A DNA stretch of 64,000 nucleotides from Bacteroidales bacterium (GTDB lineage Bacteria > Bacteroidota > Bacteroidia > Bacteroidales > P3): positions 1 to 64,000 of the forward strand of contig JAKVOZ010000003.1 of the NCBI GenBank assembly GCA_022482545.1, in the 5' to 3' direction. The translations under genes were made by a program, and so were the position numbers. Below, piece by piece: positions 1 through 9,441 of the stretch. Under the pieces are notes generated by a model. The model worked only from the letters and a program-made list of their open reading frames with translations, did not search any database and was not told where the DNA came from. Positions within the stretch are counted from its first letter, which is position 1. Every line of letters begins with the position of its first letter.

Positions 1-909
1 TTAAGTAATCCTTATATGGGAAGAATAGATGTAAGAACATTATGTGAGACTGGTTTGACTAATGAACAAGGAGAAGGTACAGTTTATATTTATAATCCTG
101 ACAAAAATCGTTGGGAAACACCAATAGAAATATATCCTTCACAAGGTTTTATGGTAGCAAGCGCCTCTTCTACTGGTGATATAACTCTTACTGGTACTTT
201 ATCAAAAAGTCAATTGCTTGGTTCTTTTAATGGGAAAAAAACAACAACACAAACAACTCCTTATTCTTATATAACATTCGCTTCACAAGCAAACAATACA
301 ACAAAAGAAGCCTTTGCAAGAATAACAGATGATGCAAGTAATGGTTTTGACCAAAGAGATGCTTATGTAATGCTTTCATCAAACAATCAAGACCTTGTTG
401 AACCTTATTTCTTAGTAGATAATCACTCTATAATGAAGAACATCTTTAAAACAATGCCTTACTATTGTCCTATCAACTTCCACGCAAGTAAGATAAGTGA
501 TGTTAGTTTCGTTGTTAGCAACATACCAGATAATGTAAAAGTTTCAATAATTAACGTAAGTGATAGCACTGAAACTGCTTTAACTAATGGCTCTGTCTTT
601 AACTTTATTGCTAATCAAGGAGAAAACAATGGAAGATTTGTTATTAAGTTTGGTCAAAATAGTTCTTCAATAACAGATAATATTCAAAGTAATAACAATC
701 TATCTATTTGGAACAACAACAATGAAATAAACATTAATGGATACAATCTTAAAAAAGTAGAAGTTGTTAATATGATTGGACAAACAGTTTATGCAAAAGA
801 AATAAGCGGAGAAAACTTTAAATTCAATTTGAATGTTAATCCAGGTGCTTATGTTGTAAAAGTTAAATCTCACAACAACATAAATCAACAAAAGATTATA
901 ATCAAATAA
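1..909 (+). CDS. C-terminal part of a secreted T9SS cargo protein (5' end outside the window)
   Basis: The frame is open from the first base, and the in-frame codons before the first Met (L-S-N-P-Y) look like continuing protein, so the gene starts upstream. About the last 70 residues resemble a type A T9SS sorting domain: a beta-rich stretch with GYNLKKVEVVNMIGQTVYAK, then NPGAYVVKVK, ending in a basic KIIIK tail. In this family that domain directs export across the outer membrane and is then removed or used for surface anchoring. The rest is Asn/Ser/Thr-rich beta-type sequence with no catalytic motif I recognise, so the function is unknown. A hairpin terminator follows directly. Confidence 0.8.
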   Translation, partial: LSNPYMGRIDVRTLCETGLTNEQGEGTVYIYNPDKNRWETPIEIYPSQGFMVASASSTGDITLTGTLSKSQLLGSFNGKKTTTQTTPYSYITFASQANNTTKEAFARITDDASNGFDQRDAYVMLSSNNQDLVEPYFLVDNHSIMKNIFKTMPYYCPINFHASKISDVSFVVSNIPDNVKVSIINVSDSTETALTNGSVFNFIANQGENNGRFVIKFGQNSSSITDNIQSNNNLSIWNNNNEININGYNLKKVEVVNMIGQTVYAKEISGENFKFNLNVNPGAYVVKVKSHNNINQQKIIIK

Positions 910-929
910 AAAATACTATAAAACTAATA

Positions 930-963
930 AAGAGCATAGTCTATAAGGCTATGCTCTTTTTTT
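930..963 (+). terminator. Rho-independent terminator of the T9SS cargo gene
   Basis: A 10-bp perfect stem (AAGAGCATAG pairing with CTATGCTCTT) encloses a 9-nt loop and runs into seven or more T residues, 21 bp after the stop codon. Confidence 0.88.
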
Positions 964-1055
964 ATTTGCAAAAATATTAATAAAAACTTTGATATTTAAT
1001 CTAAACATACTGTTTTTTTAATGTGAAAAACATATAAACAAAAAACAAACATCAA

Positions 1056-1673
1056 ATGAAAACATTATTTTCTTTAATATTTATTATTAGTTTTTGGATT
1101 ATTTATATCAACAAAAGTTATTACCAAATAATTATAGATAGTGTTGATTGTGGAGCTGTTTCAACAAAAAGTGTAACAATCAATTATGATAGCGTTGAAC
1201 AATGTCATATGATAACAAATGTTGATGGACTTCGTGTGTTAAGCAAATATGTTATGAACGGAAACAATTGTGCTAATATGACTTTCAAACTTATGGAAGA
1301 TATTGTTTTTAGTAAGATTGACACAATATATTCTGATAATATTTGGTAATCAAGTAATTTCATTCCAATAGGTGGTTGGTCTTATAAAACAAAGAATAAT
1401 TGCAATGTGGATTTTTCTAAAATAAATGGCAGAAAATGTGTTGGTGGTGTTTGTGGATTAAATAATAAATATATCACTTATCATTCTTCTTCATTAAATT
1501 CTATTATTGGTACAGGAAGATATATAGGTGGATTATGCGGATACAATTCTATGGTATCAGATAAAATAGGTTATTCTTTTTCTCATAGAGATACTATAAG
1601 TGGTCTTTATTTTATTGGAGGATTCATAGGATACAACAACAAAGGTTCTATCAAAAAAATAGTAATAAAATAA
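1056..1673 (+). pseudogene. Broken GLUG-repeat surface protein gene
   Basis: Two open frames (1056-1349 and 1407-1673) lie in the same reading frame, separated by one TAA at 1347-1349. Reading through that stop gives continuous sensible protein (IW-stop-SSNFIPIGGW). The N-terminus (MKTLFSLIFIISFWIIYI) looks like a signal peptide. After the stop come three GLUG-type motifs: VGGVCGLN, IGGLCGYN and IGGFIGYN. GLUG repeats occur in Bacteroidota surface and adhesin-like proteins, usually several hundred residues long. At 205 codons this copy is short, it lacks most repeats, and it ends in a KIVIK tail like a T9SS terminus, which suggests internal deletion as well as a nonsense mutation. TAA ends the neighbouring genes normally, so recoding is unlikely. 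It could also be two small genes, but that is less likely. Confidence 0.6.
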
Positions 1674-1769
1674 AATAGAATTTTCAATTAAACAAACAGT
1701 CTTTTCTTACTAAGAATAACCAACTCAAAATAAAGAGATTATAAATTATTTCTTCGCAAGAGAAGTATT

Positions 1770-1931
1770 ATAATGCCATTTTATAAGAAACATAATGCCA
1801 TTCTATCAAAACATAATGCCATTCTGTTGCAACATAATGCCATTCTATCACTAACATAATGCCATTTTGTTGGAATAGAATAAAGAAATAATTTACTCAA
1901 ATAAGAAAAGAATTTACTATTATTTGAAAAC
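1770..1931. repeat. Intergenic 21-22-bp periodic array, ATAATGCCATT family (locus 1)
   Basis: This fills most of the 336-bp spacer before guaB. TAATGCCATT or ATAATGCCATT cores begin at 1770, 1792, 1813, 1834 and 1856, spaced 22, 21, 21 and 22 bp. The linkers vary (CTATCAAAAC, CTGTTGCAAC, CTATCACTAAC). The period carries on: AATTTACT starts at 1890 and again at 1911. No open frame of note lies here. The rest of the spacer (1674-1769 and 1932-1989) is AT-rich, with only the guaB promoter recognisable. Confidence 0.85.
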
Positions 1932-1989
1932 AAACTAAGATTTACAAAAAAAAGTAAGATTTTATTTTTGCCATATTATTAAAAAGATG

Positions 1990-1997
1990 TATTTTTG
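1990..1997 (+). promoter_or_regulatory. Bacteroidota -7 promoter element for guaB
   Basis: TATTTTTG matches the TAnnTTTG -7 consensus, with a TTTG about 20 bp upstream as a possible -33 element. Transcription would start near 2004, so the TTG at 1995 cannot be the start codon. Confidence 0.75.
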
Positions 1998-2009
1998 CAC
2001 GAAAATATA

Positions 2010-3488
2010 ATGTTAAGAAAAATGTTTTCAGAATCAAACAAGATTATAGGCGAAGGATTAACATACGATGATGTCCTTTTAGTTCCTGCTTATTCAGAAG
2101 TAATTCCACGAGAAGTACAAATCAACAGTCGTTTTAGTAGACATATTGCCATTAATATTCCTATTGTTTCAGCAGCAATGGATACTGTTACAGAGGCTAA
2201 TATGGCTATCGCCATGGCACAAGAAGGTGGTATTGGCGTTTTGCATAAAAATATGACGATAGAGCAACAAGCTGGTGAAGTATTGAAAGTTAAGCGTAGT
2301 GAAAATGGAATGATAAATAATCCTATCACTCTTAGTAAGGATGCTGTTGTTAAAGACGCATTGAAAATGATGAAAGAGTTCTCAATTGGTGGTATTCCAA
2401 TTGTAGATAAAGATAATCGCTTGATTGGAATCGTTACTAACAGAGATTTAAGATTTGAAAGAAACATTAAACGTCCTCTTCAAGAAATAATGACAAAAGA
2501 AGTTATAACTGCCCCTTTGCATACTAATTTTGACAAAGCAGCAGATATTCTTCAACAACATAGAATAGAAAAACTACCTGTTATTGATAAGAATGGCAAA
2601 CTTGTAGGACTTATAACATATAGAGATATTATTAAATTGAAAGAAAGACCTAATGCTTGCAAGGATAGTATGGGAAGATTGAGAGTAGCAGCAGGAATAG
2701 GTTTCACAAAAGATATGTTTGACAGAATTGATGCTGTTATTTCGGCAGGAGTAGATGCTTTGGTGCTTGACTCTGCCCATGGACACAGTCGCAATGTTAT
2801 TCATGCTTTACAAGAAATAAAGAAAAAATATAAAGATGTTGATGTTGTTTGTGGAAACATCGCAACAGCAGATGCAGCAATAGCCTTGAAAGATGCAGGA
2901 GCAGATGCAGTAAAAGTAGGAATAGGACCTGGAAGTATTTGTACAACAAGAATAATTGCAGGAATAGGAATGCCACAACTTACAGCAGTGCTTAATGTTT
3001 GCCAAGCCTTGAAAGACACAGATATACCTGTTATTGCAGATGGAGGAATACGTTATTCAGGAGATATTTCCAAAGCATTAGCAGCAGGAGCAAGTAGTAT
3101 TATGGCAGGCTCTCTTCTTGCTGGAAGTGAGGAATCTCCAGGCGATACAATAATCTTTGAAGGCAGAAAGTTTAAATCATATCGAGGAATGGGCTCTTTG
3201 GACGCAATGCAACACGGAAGCAAAGACCGTTATTTTCAAGATATGGAAGACGATATTAAGAAACTTGTACCAGAAGGTATTGTTGGAAGAGTACCATATA
3301 AAGGTAATGTAACAGAAGTTTTACATCAACTTGTTGGTGGACTTAAAGCTGGTATGGGGTATACAGGAGCAACAAACTTAGATGAACTTAAAAAAGCAAA
3401 ATTTGTTAAGATAACAAACGCTGGTTTTCTTGAAGGACATCCTCACGATATTACAATAACAAAAGAAGCACCTAATTATTCAAGATAA
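2010..3488 (+). CDS. guaB: IMP dehydrogenase
   Basis: Oxidises IMP to XMP with NAD+, the committed step of GTP synthesis, in the cytosol. The protein opens with GLTYDDVLLVPAYSEV, typical of the family. Two CBS domains sit at roughly residues 95-215, and the catalytic loop GPGSICTTRI carries the active-site Cys. The C-terminal flap region (SYRGMGSLDAM) is intact. The length of about 490 aa is normal. The frame also opens at TTG 1995, but that codon lies inside the -7 element, so I chose ATG 2010; ATG 2022 is equally possible and would leave a longer leader. A parvulin gene follows after 4 bp, so the two are probably cotranscribed. Confidence 0.95.
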   Translation: MLRKMFSESNKIIGEGLTYDDVLLVPAYSEVIPREVQINSRFSRHIAINIPIVSAAMDTVTEANMAIAMAQEGGIGVLHKNMTIEQQAGEVLKVKRSENGMINNPITLSKDAVVKDALKMMKEFSIGGIPIVDKDNRLIGIVTNRDLRFERNIKRPLQEIMTKEVITAPLHTNFDKAADILQQHRIEKLPVIDKNGKLVGLITYRDIIKLKERPNACKDSMGRLRVAAGIGFTKDMFDRIDAVISAGVDALVLDSAHGHSRNVIHALQEIKKKYKDVDVVCGNIATADAAIALKDAGADAVKVGIGPGSICTTRIIAGIGMPQLTAVLNVCQALKDTDIPVIADGGIRYSGDISKALAAGASSIMAGSLLAGSEESPGDTIIFEGRKFKSYRGMGSLDAMQHGSKDRYFQDMEDDIKKLVPEGIVGRVPYKGNVTEVLHQLVGGLKAGMGYTGATNLDELKKAKFVKITNAGFLEGHPHDITITKEAPNYSR

Positions 3489-3492
3489 AAAA

Positions 3493-5526
3493 ATGAAAAG
3501 AACAATAATAACAACGCTATTACTATTTTTGGGAATAAGCGTTTATGCTCAAATAAGCGATACAAGTACTATAATAAACATAGATGGAGAAAAGGTAAGC
3601 AAGGCTGAATTTTTGAATATGTATCAAAAAAATAGTGCAAGCAATCAATCAAAAATAGATAGGAATGATTTAAGAGAGTATTTGGATTTATTCATTAATT
3701 ATAAACTTAAACTTAAAGAAGCAAAAAGACTTGGATTAGATACTACAAAAACTTTTCTTGAAGAAACTAATAAATACAGACAACAATTAGCCGAGCCTTA
3801 TATTAATGATAGAACGATAACAGATGAACTAATACAAGAAGCTTATGATAGAGAGAAAGAATTTGTTAGAGCTTCTCATATACTTATTACAGTGCCTAAC
3901 AACGCAACGCCAAATGATACTTTGATTGCTTATAAGAAGGCAATGATGATAAGAGATAAAGCAATAAAAGGTGAAGACTTTTCTAAATTAGCTATTGAAT
4001 ATTCTGACGATCCTTCTGCAAAAGGCAAACAATCAAGCGATGGCAAAACGACTTCAAGAGGTAATGGCGGAGATTTAGGGTTTTTCTCTTCAATGACAAT
4101 GATTTATCCTTTTGAGAATGCTTGCTACAATATGAAAAAAGGAGATATTTCAATGCCAATAAGAACAAACTTTGGTTATCATATCATTAAACTTACAGAT
4201 AGAATAAATGCTCCTTTCTACTCTTTTGATATAAAACATATTTGGATAAATAATGAGAATCATTCAGAACAAGAATGTAAGAGTTTGATTGATGAGGCTT
4301 ATAGCAAGATTAATACATTGGGATTTGATAGCGTTGCAAAAGCATATTCTGATGATAAGTATTCGGCTAATAATAGTGGGTGGTTACAAAATCAAAGACC
4401 TCACCAAGTTCCAGCAGAATACATATCTATGCTTGTTACTATGAAAGAAAAAGATTTGAGCAAACCTTTTCAAACTCGCTTTGGCTGGCATATCATTAAA
4501 GCAATCAACTTCTACTATTTACCATCATTGGAAAATCAAAAGATAGAAATAGAAAATCGTATATCAAAAGATATGCGTAGTTATAAAACAATAGAAAGTT
4601 TTGCTGAAAAAAGTAAGAAAGAATATGGTTTTAAAGAAGATAAAACAAAGTTAGAACCAATAATTAAGGTAGTAACAGATTCTATTTTCTCGGGGACATG
4701 GCAGAAACCTAAGAACTTTAATGGAACCAAAGAACTATTCCGTATTGGCGATGAAAGTTTTACACAAAATGATTTTATTGAAGAACTTTATACTTCTCAA
4801 AGAAAACAAACACCTGAATATCTTCCAACATTCCTTGATAAATTCTATAATAGTTTAGTTTTAGGAAAAGTTGTTGAATATGCTAATAATAAACTTGAAG
4901 ATAAGTATCCAGAATTAAAAGCAAATATTGATGAATTTAGAAATGGTGTCTTAATCTTTGCTATAACAGACAAAATGGTTTGGACTAAAAGTTTGATTGA
5001 TAGCGTTGGGCTTGAATCATTCTACAATAAGAACAAAGAGAACTATATGTGGCAAAAACGAGCTGATGCTACTGTTTGGTCTATTGATAGTACGATGGAT
5101 TTAAAGAAAGTTTTCAAAATAATTGCAAAATGTAATAAGAAGGGCTTAACTAATGATCAAACAAAAGATAAACTTATTAAGAAATTCAATGTTACAAAAG
5201 ATAATGAGAGAAAGACTTTCAATTATATATGGAGAAAATTTGAAAAAGGCGACAACAAGAATGTTGATAATGTTATCTTTAACAACAACGATATTGTGCT
5301 TAATGATAACAGCAAGAACATAATTGAGATTGACAAAAATAAATCATTTAGAAATTATATTGTAGTTTTTAATCAATTCATTGCGCCTCAAATAAAGACG
5401 CTTGATGAATGTAAAGGTATTGCAACATCTGACTATCAAAACTATTTAGAAAGTCAATGGATTAAAGATTTAAGAGCAAAATATCCTTACAATGTTGATT
5501 ATAATGTCTTTGATTCTATACGATAA
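3493..5526 (+). CDS. Periplasmic peptidylprolyl isomerase with two parvulin domains (large, PpiC/SurA type)
   Basis: A 677-aa exported protein with a signal peptide (MKRTIITTLLLFLGISVYAQ). The first parvulin domain, about residues 125-235, starts at VRASHILITV and contains GGDLGFFSSMTM and FGYHIIKLTD. The second, about 240-345, starts at FDIKHIWI and contains RFGWHIIKA. The C-terminal half matches no catalytic family I know and may be a chaperone region. Such proteins isomerise proline bonds and escort outer-membrane proteins in the periplasm. It follows guaB by 4 bp and precedes a second parvulin gene, an arrangement familiar from Bacteroidales. Confidence 0.88.
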   Translation: MKRTIITTLLLFLGISVYAQISDTSTIINIDGEKVSKAEFLNMYQKNSASNQSKIDRNDLREYLDLFINYKLKLKEAKRLGLDTTKTFLEETNKYRQQLAEPYINDRTITDELIQEAYDREKEFVRASHILITVPNNATPNDTLIAYKKAMMIRDKAIKGEDFSKLAIEYSDDPSAKGKQSSDGKTTSRGNGGDLGFFSSMTMIYPFENACYNMKKGDISMPIRTNFGYHIIKLTDRINAPFYSFDIKHIWINNENHSEQECKSLIDEAYSKINTLGFDSVAKAYSDDKYSANNSGWLQNQRPHQVPAEYISMLVTMKEKDLSKPFQTRFGWHIIKAINFYYLPSLENQKIEIENRISKDMRSYKTIESFAEKSKKEYGFKEDKTKLEPIIKVVTDSIFSGTWQKPKNFNGTKELFRIGDESFTQNDFIEELYTSQRKQTPEYLPTFLDKFYNSLVLGKVVEYANNKLEDKYPELKANIDEFRNGVLIFAITDKMVWTKSLIDSVGLESFYNKNKENYMWQKRADATVWSIDSTMDLKKVFKIIAKCNKKGLTNDQTKDKLIKKFNVTKDNERKTFNYIWRKFEKGDNKNVDNVIFNNNDIVLNDNSKNIIEIDKNKSFRNYIVVFNQFIAPQIKTLDECKGIATSDYQNYLESQWIKDLRAKYPYNVDYNVFDSIR

Positions 5527-5605
5527 TAAAACATAACAATAAAATAATAAAAAGGCTATATAATTAGTTATTAAAAAGTAAATTAAGATATTAAAGAAAT
5601 AAAAG

Positions 5606-6958
5606 ATGAAAAGATTAGGTTTAGTAGTTGTTGTGGCTTTAACATTATTTTGTTGCTCAAATGCTTTTTCTCAAACAATTGTTGATGAAGTTATTGCTAT
5701 TGTTGGAAAGAATATGATAAAATATTCTGAACTTGAAACAACATATCTTCAAGCAAAAGAAAAAGGTGGAGATTTAAAAGAACAAAGTCGTTGTGATATA
5801 TTTGAGAATATGCTTTTAAATAAACTTATGCTTCATCAAGCTGATGTGGATTCATTAACAGTTACTGATGCAGAAGTTGATAATGAGTTAAATAGTAGAG
5901 TTAAGTATATGATTCAAGTTTATGGAAGTCAAGAATCATTAGAAAGACAAATGAAAAAAAGTTTATCTCAAATAAAAGAAGAATATAAAGATGTTATTAA
6001 AGAAAACCTTTTAATCCAACAAGAACAAAACAAACTTATTGGAGATGTTAAACTAACACCACAAGAAGTTGCTGACTATTATAAAAATATTCCAAAAGAT
6101 TCTCTTCCAACAATAGATGAAGAATATGAACTTACTCAAATAGTAAAACTACCAAAGATAACAGACCAAGAAAAACAATCAGTAAAAGAACGTTTAAATA
6201 GTTATAGAGATAGAATACTCTCTGGCAGTAAGTTTTCTACTTTGGCTGCTCTTTATTCAGATGATGCTGTTTCTGCTAAAAAAGGTGGTGAGCTTGGTTT
6301 CTTTTCTCGTGGAGATATGGTTAGTGAATTTGAAACTGTTGCCTTTTCTTTGCAACCAGGTGAAATATCCCCAGTATTTGAAACAAAATATGGCTTTCAT
6401 ATTATTCAAATGATTGAAAGACGTGGCGATATGGTAAATTGCAGACATATTCTTCTTCAACCAAAAGTATCTGACATTCAACTTAGACAAGCAAAGCAAG
6501 AACTTGATAGTATTAAAAATCTTATTGATGAAAAAAAGATAAGTTTTGAAGATGCAATAGTTAAGTTCTCTGACGATAATTCTAAAATAAATGGAGGAAT
6601 AATTGTAAATAAGAACTATTCAACTTCTATATTATCAAAAGATGCAATAAACGAAACAATTGATAATGTTGATAAAGTAGATTTCAACTCAATGAAACAA
6701 GGTGAAATAACAGAGCCTATTCTTTTTAAATCAGATTTTTCTAATGCTTATAGATTAATAAAAATAAAGAAAAAAACTCCAAAACATACTGTATCTTTAT
6801 CAGAAGATTTTGACAAAATACAAAACCTTGCTATTGCTAAAAAGAAAAATGAGATGATTAAATCATGGGCTTCTAAACAAATACCTAAAACATATATTAA
6901 GATTGATTCTAAATATACTAATTGCAAGTTCTCTCTTAATTGGGTAAATAAACAATAA
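5606..6958 (+). CDS. SurA-like periplasmic chaperone / peptidylprolyl isomerase
   Basis: A 450-aa exported protein: signal peptide to about residue 23 (ends FSQ), a SurA-type N-terminal helical domain (VDEVIAIVGKNMIKYSEL, about 25-160), then a parvulin domain with KGGELGFFSRGDM and KYGFHIIQMIE. A second, weaker parvulin-like segment starts at NCRHILL. This is the usual outer-membrane-protein chaperone design. The 79-bp gap before it holds no clear terminator, so it may share the guaB transcript. moxR follows within 5 bp. It is clearly related to the preceding parvulin protein but is the closer SurA match because of its N-terminal domain. Confidence 0.9.
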   Translation: MKRLGLVVVVALTLFCCSNAFSQTIVDEVIAIVGKNMIKYSELETTYLQAKEKGGDLKEQSRCDIFENMLLNKLMLHQADVDSLTVTDAEVDNELNSRVKYMIQVYGSQESLERQMKKSLSQIKEEYKDVIKENLLIQQEQNKLIGDVKLTPQEVADYYKNIPKDSLPTIDEEYELTQIVKLPKITDQEKQSVKERLNSYRDRILSGSKFSTLAALYSDDAVSAKKGGELGFFSRGDMVSEFETVAFSLQPGEISPVFETKYGFHIIQMIERRGDMVNCRHILLQPKVSDIQLRQAKQELDSIKNLIDEKKISFEDAIVKFSDDNSKINGGIIVNKNYSTSILSKDAINETIDNVDKVDFNSMKQGEITEPILFKSDFSNAYRLIKIKKKTPKHTVSLSEDFDKIQNLAIAKKKNEMIKSWASKQIPKTYIKIDSKYTNCKFSLNWVNKQ

Positions 6959-6963
6959 CTACA

Positions 6964-7926
6964 ATGGAAGAAAAAACAGAAGTTCAGGAATTAAACAACT
7001 TAATAGATAAATGCAATCTTTTAAAAAAAGAGATTGCTAAGGTTATTATTGGACAAGAAGATATTATTAATAATGTTTTAATTTCAATGTTTTCAAGTGG
7101 GCATTGCCTTTTAGTAGGTGTTCCTGGCTTGGCTAAAACTCTTCTTGTTAATACAATAGCAAAAGCATTAGGTTTAACTTATAATAGAATTCAATTTACT
7201 CCAGACTTAATGCCTTCCGATATTGTTGGTAACGAAATATTGGATTCAAACAGAGAGTTTAAGTTTATTAAAGGTCCTTTGTTTTCAAACATTATCCTTG
7301 CCGATGAAATAAACCGTACTTCTCCTAAAACACAGTCTGCTCTTTTGGAATCAATGCAAGAACATTCTGTTACTGTTAGTGGAAAGACATATAAACTTAA
7401 TGAACCATTTTTTGTTCTTGCCACACAAAATCCTATTGAACAAGAAGGAACTTATCCTTTGCCAGAAGCTCAATTAGATAGGTTTATGTTTATGTTATGG
7501 TTAGATTATCCTTCTTTTGATGAAGAAGTTGAGATACTAAAATCTACAACAACTAACAAATCTGTTGAAATAAACAAAATTCTTTCAATAGAAGAAATCA
7601 TATCTCTTCAAAACTTAATAAAGAAACTTCCTGTAAGTGATAATGTTTATCAATACGTTGTTTCCTTAGTAGAAAAAACAAGAGTAACAAAAAATCCAGA
7701 AGATTTAGCAACAAAATATTTATCATGGGGAGCAGGACCAAGAGCATCACAATATTTAATTATGGGTGCAAAATGTAGTGCTGCCTTAAAAGGTAAATAT
7801 TCTCCAGACATAGAAGATGTAAATAGTGTAGCAATACCTGTTTTGCGTCATAGAATAGTTTTAAATTACGCCTCTCAAGCAGAAGGTTATTCAACAGAAG
7901 ATATAATTAAAAAATTAATACAATAA
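6964..7926 (+). CDS. MoxR-family AAA+ ATPase
   Basis: A cytosolic 320-aa AAA+ ATPase. It has Walker A GVPGLAKT (about residue 58), Walker B IILADEINRT, the MoxR signature QSALLESMQEH, sensor-1 ATQNPIEQEGTYPLPEAQLDRF, split here by family convention into ATQNP and the following pre-sensor region, and a C-terminal lid with WGAGPRASQ. MoxR proteins act as chaperones for VWA-domain partners, often with a DUF58 protein. Here the DUF58 gene is 5 kb downstream, with the TonB receptor and butyrate kinase between them, so the usual operon is split. The next gene, 6 bp on, encodes an exported OmpA-like protein. Confidence 0.92.
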   Translation: MEEKTEVQELNNLIDKCNLLKKEIAKVIIGQEDIINNVLISMFSSGHCLLVGVPGLAKTLLVNTIAKALGLTYNRIQFTPDLMPSDIVGNEILDSNREFKFIKGPLFSNIILADEINRTSPKTQSALLESMQEHSVTVSGKTYKLNEPFFVLATQNPIEQEGTYPLPEAQLDRFMFMLWLDYPSFDEEVEILKSTTTNKSVEINKILSIEEIISLQNLIKKLPVSDNVYQYVVSLVEKTRVTKNPEDLATKYLSWGAGPRASQYLIMGAKCSAALKGKYSPDIEDVNSVAIPVLRHRIVLNYASQAEGYSTEDIIKKLIQ

Positions 7927-7932
7927 TATAAT

Positions 7933-9270
7933 ATGAATATGAAAAAACTTATTATTTTGTTTTTATTGGTATTTACAAATTTTGCTTTCTCTCAAAGCAC
8001 TAAAAACATAACAACTAACAAGAAAACCACTAAAACAAATTCGGATTCAATACCAATGGTGGCTAATAAGATAGATGGCTGTAATGTTATACTTATGCCA
8101 AAACAATCAAAAAAGAATAACAGAAACTCAAATAAAAAACTTTCATTAGAACAAGCCTTTCCATCAAGAGTAGAAGCATATATATGTTTTGATAATGGCA
8201 GTACTTATTACACAAAAGGTGGCCTTAACACTCTTGATAGCATATATCTTTTAACATTTAATAATAAAAACCCACGATTTTATAAAATGACTATTGTTGG
8301 TTATGATGATGGCCAAGCAATAAATGAACAAAACTCTTCCTTAGCAAGAGAAAGAGCAGTTATGGTGTTTAAATATTTCGCTTCAAGAGAAGAAACAGAA
8401 TATATAATAAAACGTACTCCAAGTTCTTACACACAATCTTGTGTTGGAAACGTACCTTACTACATTAAATATAAGATGCCGTTTGATTTTAAATGGATTA
8501 ATCTTTACCAAAAAACAGAAGAAGAAAGAATGGAAAACGGAATATCTCTTGCAAGTAAAGTGCATATAATAATAGAAGATGATCCAGAAGGTTGTCTTGG
8601 TGAATATTACGACTACGATTACCCTTCTCAAGACACTACTCTTTCAGGAAATAGTGCTAGTGTTTTAATTCCAAAAGGTTCATTAGAATATATACATCAC
8701 ACAAAAGATACTATATCTTATTCTTGCGATATAAACTACAAAGAGGTTATGTCTTTTGAAGACCTTACTTCTAATTACAGCCTTGTCCCTCACAAAAAAC
8801 AATATATTGTTAATGGAGGCTATATCGTTGTTAAAGCATCTCATCAACCAGATTATGGTAAATGCGAAACAAAAGAAGAATTTCTACCAGTAATTAAAAT
8901 AGATGTTCCAATAGAAATGCAACAAAATGCTGCAAGATTAAAATTCTACGCAAAAAGTTACAAACCTGATGGAAGTTTTATTTATAAGCCAGTAGCAACA
9001 AAAGCAATAAAAGATAAAGATACTAAACAACAAACACTTGAATGTTTTATTGATGCTTTCCAATTAGATACTATTTATTTAGGTAAAAAGATTGAAGAAG
9101 GTGAAATGAGTGATTATTTCTTCCCTGCCAAAGAAGGCGAACCTGGTGCATTTGAAGCAGTTGGTGGCTGGTTGAAACCATACAAGTTAAGCAAAAAAGG
9201 TACTTATGTTTTAAAGAAAAATATGAAGGCAGTATTAAGAAAACCAAATGGAGATATAATTGAAGAATAG
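7933..9270 (+). CDS. Exported protein with a divergent OmpA-like domain
   Basis: A 445-aa protein with a signal peptide (cleavage likely after TNFAFSQ). Around residues 78-150 there is an OmpA/peptidoglycan-binding-like pattern: FDNGSTYYTKGGLNTLDSI, then a long segment, IVGYDDG, and SLARERAVMVFKYF. These correspond to the family's beta strand, GY-x-D and N-x-x-L-x-x-x-RA elements. The remaining 290 residues, including a KPDGSFIYKPV region, match nothing I recognise. It is likely periplasmic or outer-membrane associated. It lies 6 bp after moxR and is probably cotranscribed. ATG 7939 is an alternative start. The function is unknown, and the OmpA assignment rests on pattern only. Confidence 0.65.
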   Translation: MNMKKLIILFLLVFTNFAFSQSTKNITTNKKTTKTNSDSIPMVANKIDGCNVILMPKQSKKNNRNSNKKLSLEQAFPSRVEAYICFDNGSTYYTKGGLNTLDSIYLLTFNNKNPRFYKMTIVGYDDGQAINEQNSSLARERAVMVFKYFASREETEYIIKRTPSSYTQSCVGNVPYYIKYKMPFDFKWINLYQKTEEERMENGISLASKVHIIIEDDPEGCLGEYYDYDYPSQDTTLSGNSASVLIPKGSLEYIHHTKDTISYSCDINYKEVMSFEDLTSNYSLVPHKKQYIVNGGYIVVKASHQPDYGKCETKEEFLPVIKIDVPIEMQQNAARLKFYAKSYKPDGSFIYKPVATKAIKDKDTKQQTLECFIDAFQLDTIYLGKKIEEGEMSDYFFPAKEGEPGAFEAVGGWLKPYKLSKKGTYVLKKNMKAVLRKPNGDIIEE

Positions 9271-9314
9271 ATAAAAACGAAGGCGTAGAAAATAGCGCTA
9301 TCTTTTAATAAAGA

Positions 9315-9372
9315 AAACGAAGTAATTTTGAATTATCTTAAAGATTTAATCAAAAATTACTTCGTTTTTTTT
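9315..9372 (+). terminator. Rho-independent terminator after the moxR operon
   Basis: A long stem, AAACGAAGTAATTTTG pairing with CAAAAATTACTTCGTTT (one bulged A), has a 20-nt loop and ends in eight Ts. It closes the guaB-to-OmpA-like plus-strand run. Confidence 0.8.
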
Positions 9373-9441
9373 GTGCTATATATTTATTATATTTTTTTAT
9401 TATAAGAACATAATAAATTCTTTTGCTAACTTATCATTACT

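Noticed and set aside
1347-1349. Stop-codon recoding or selenocysteine/pyrrolysine readthrough in the GLUG gene
   Set aside because: TAA is the normal terminator of neighbouring genes, and the protein is already truncated and short of repeats. A pseudogene is simpler.
1770-1866. CRISPR array
   Set aside because: Unit length of 21-22 bp leaves linkers of only 8-11 bp, too short for spacers, and no cas gene is present. The same applies at 9442, 25405 and 58526.
1995-2009. TTG start of guaB
   Set aside because: The TTG lies within the -7 promoter element and would precede the transcription start. The same reasoning removed TTG 28672, TTG 58408 and ATG 58764.
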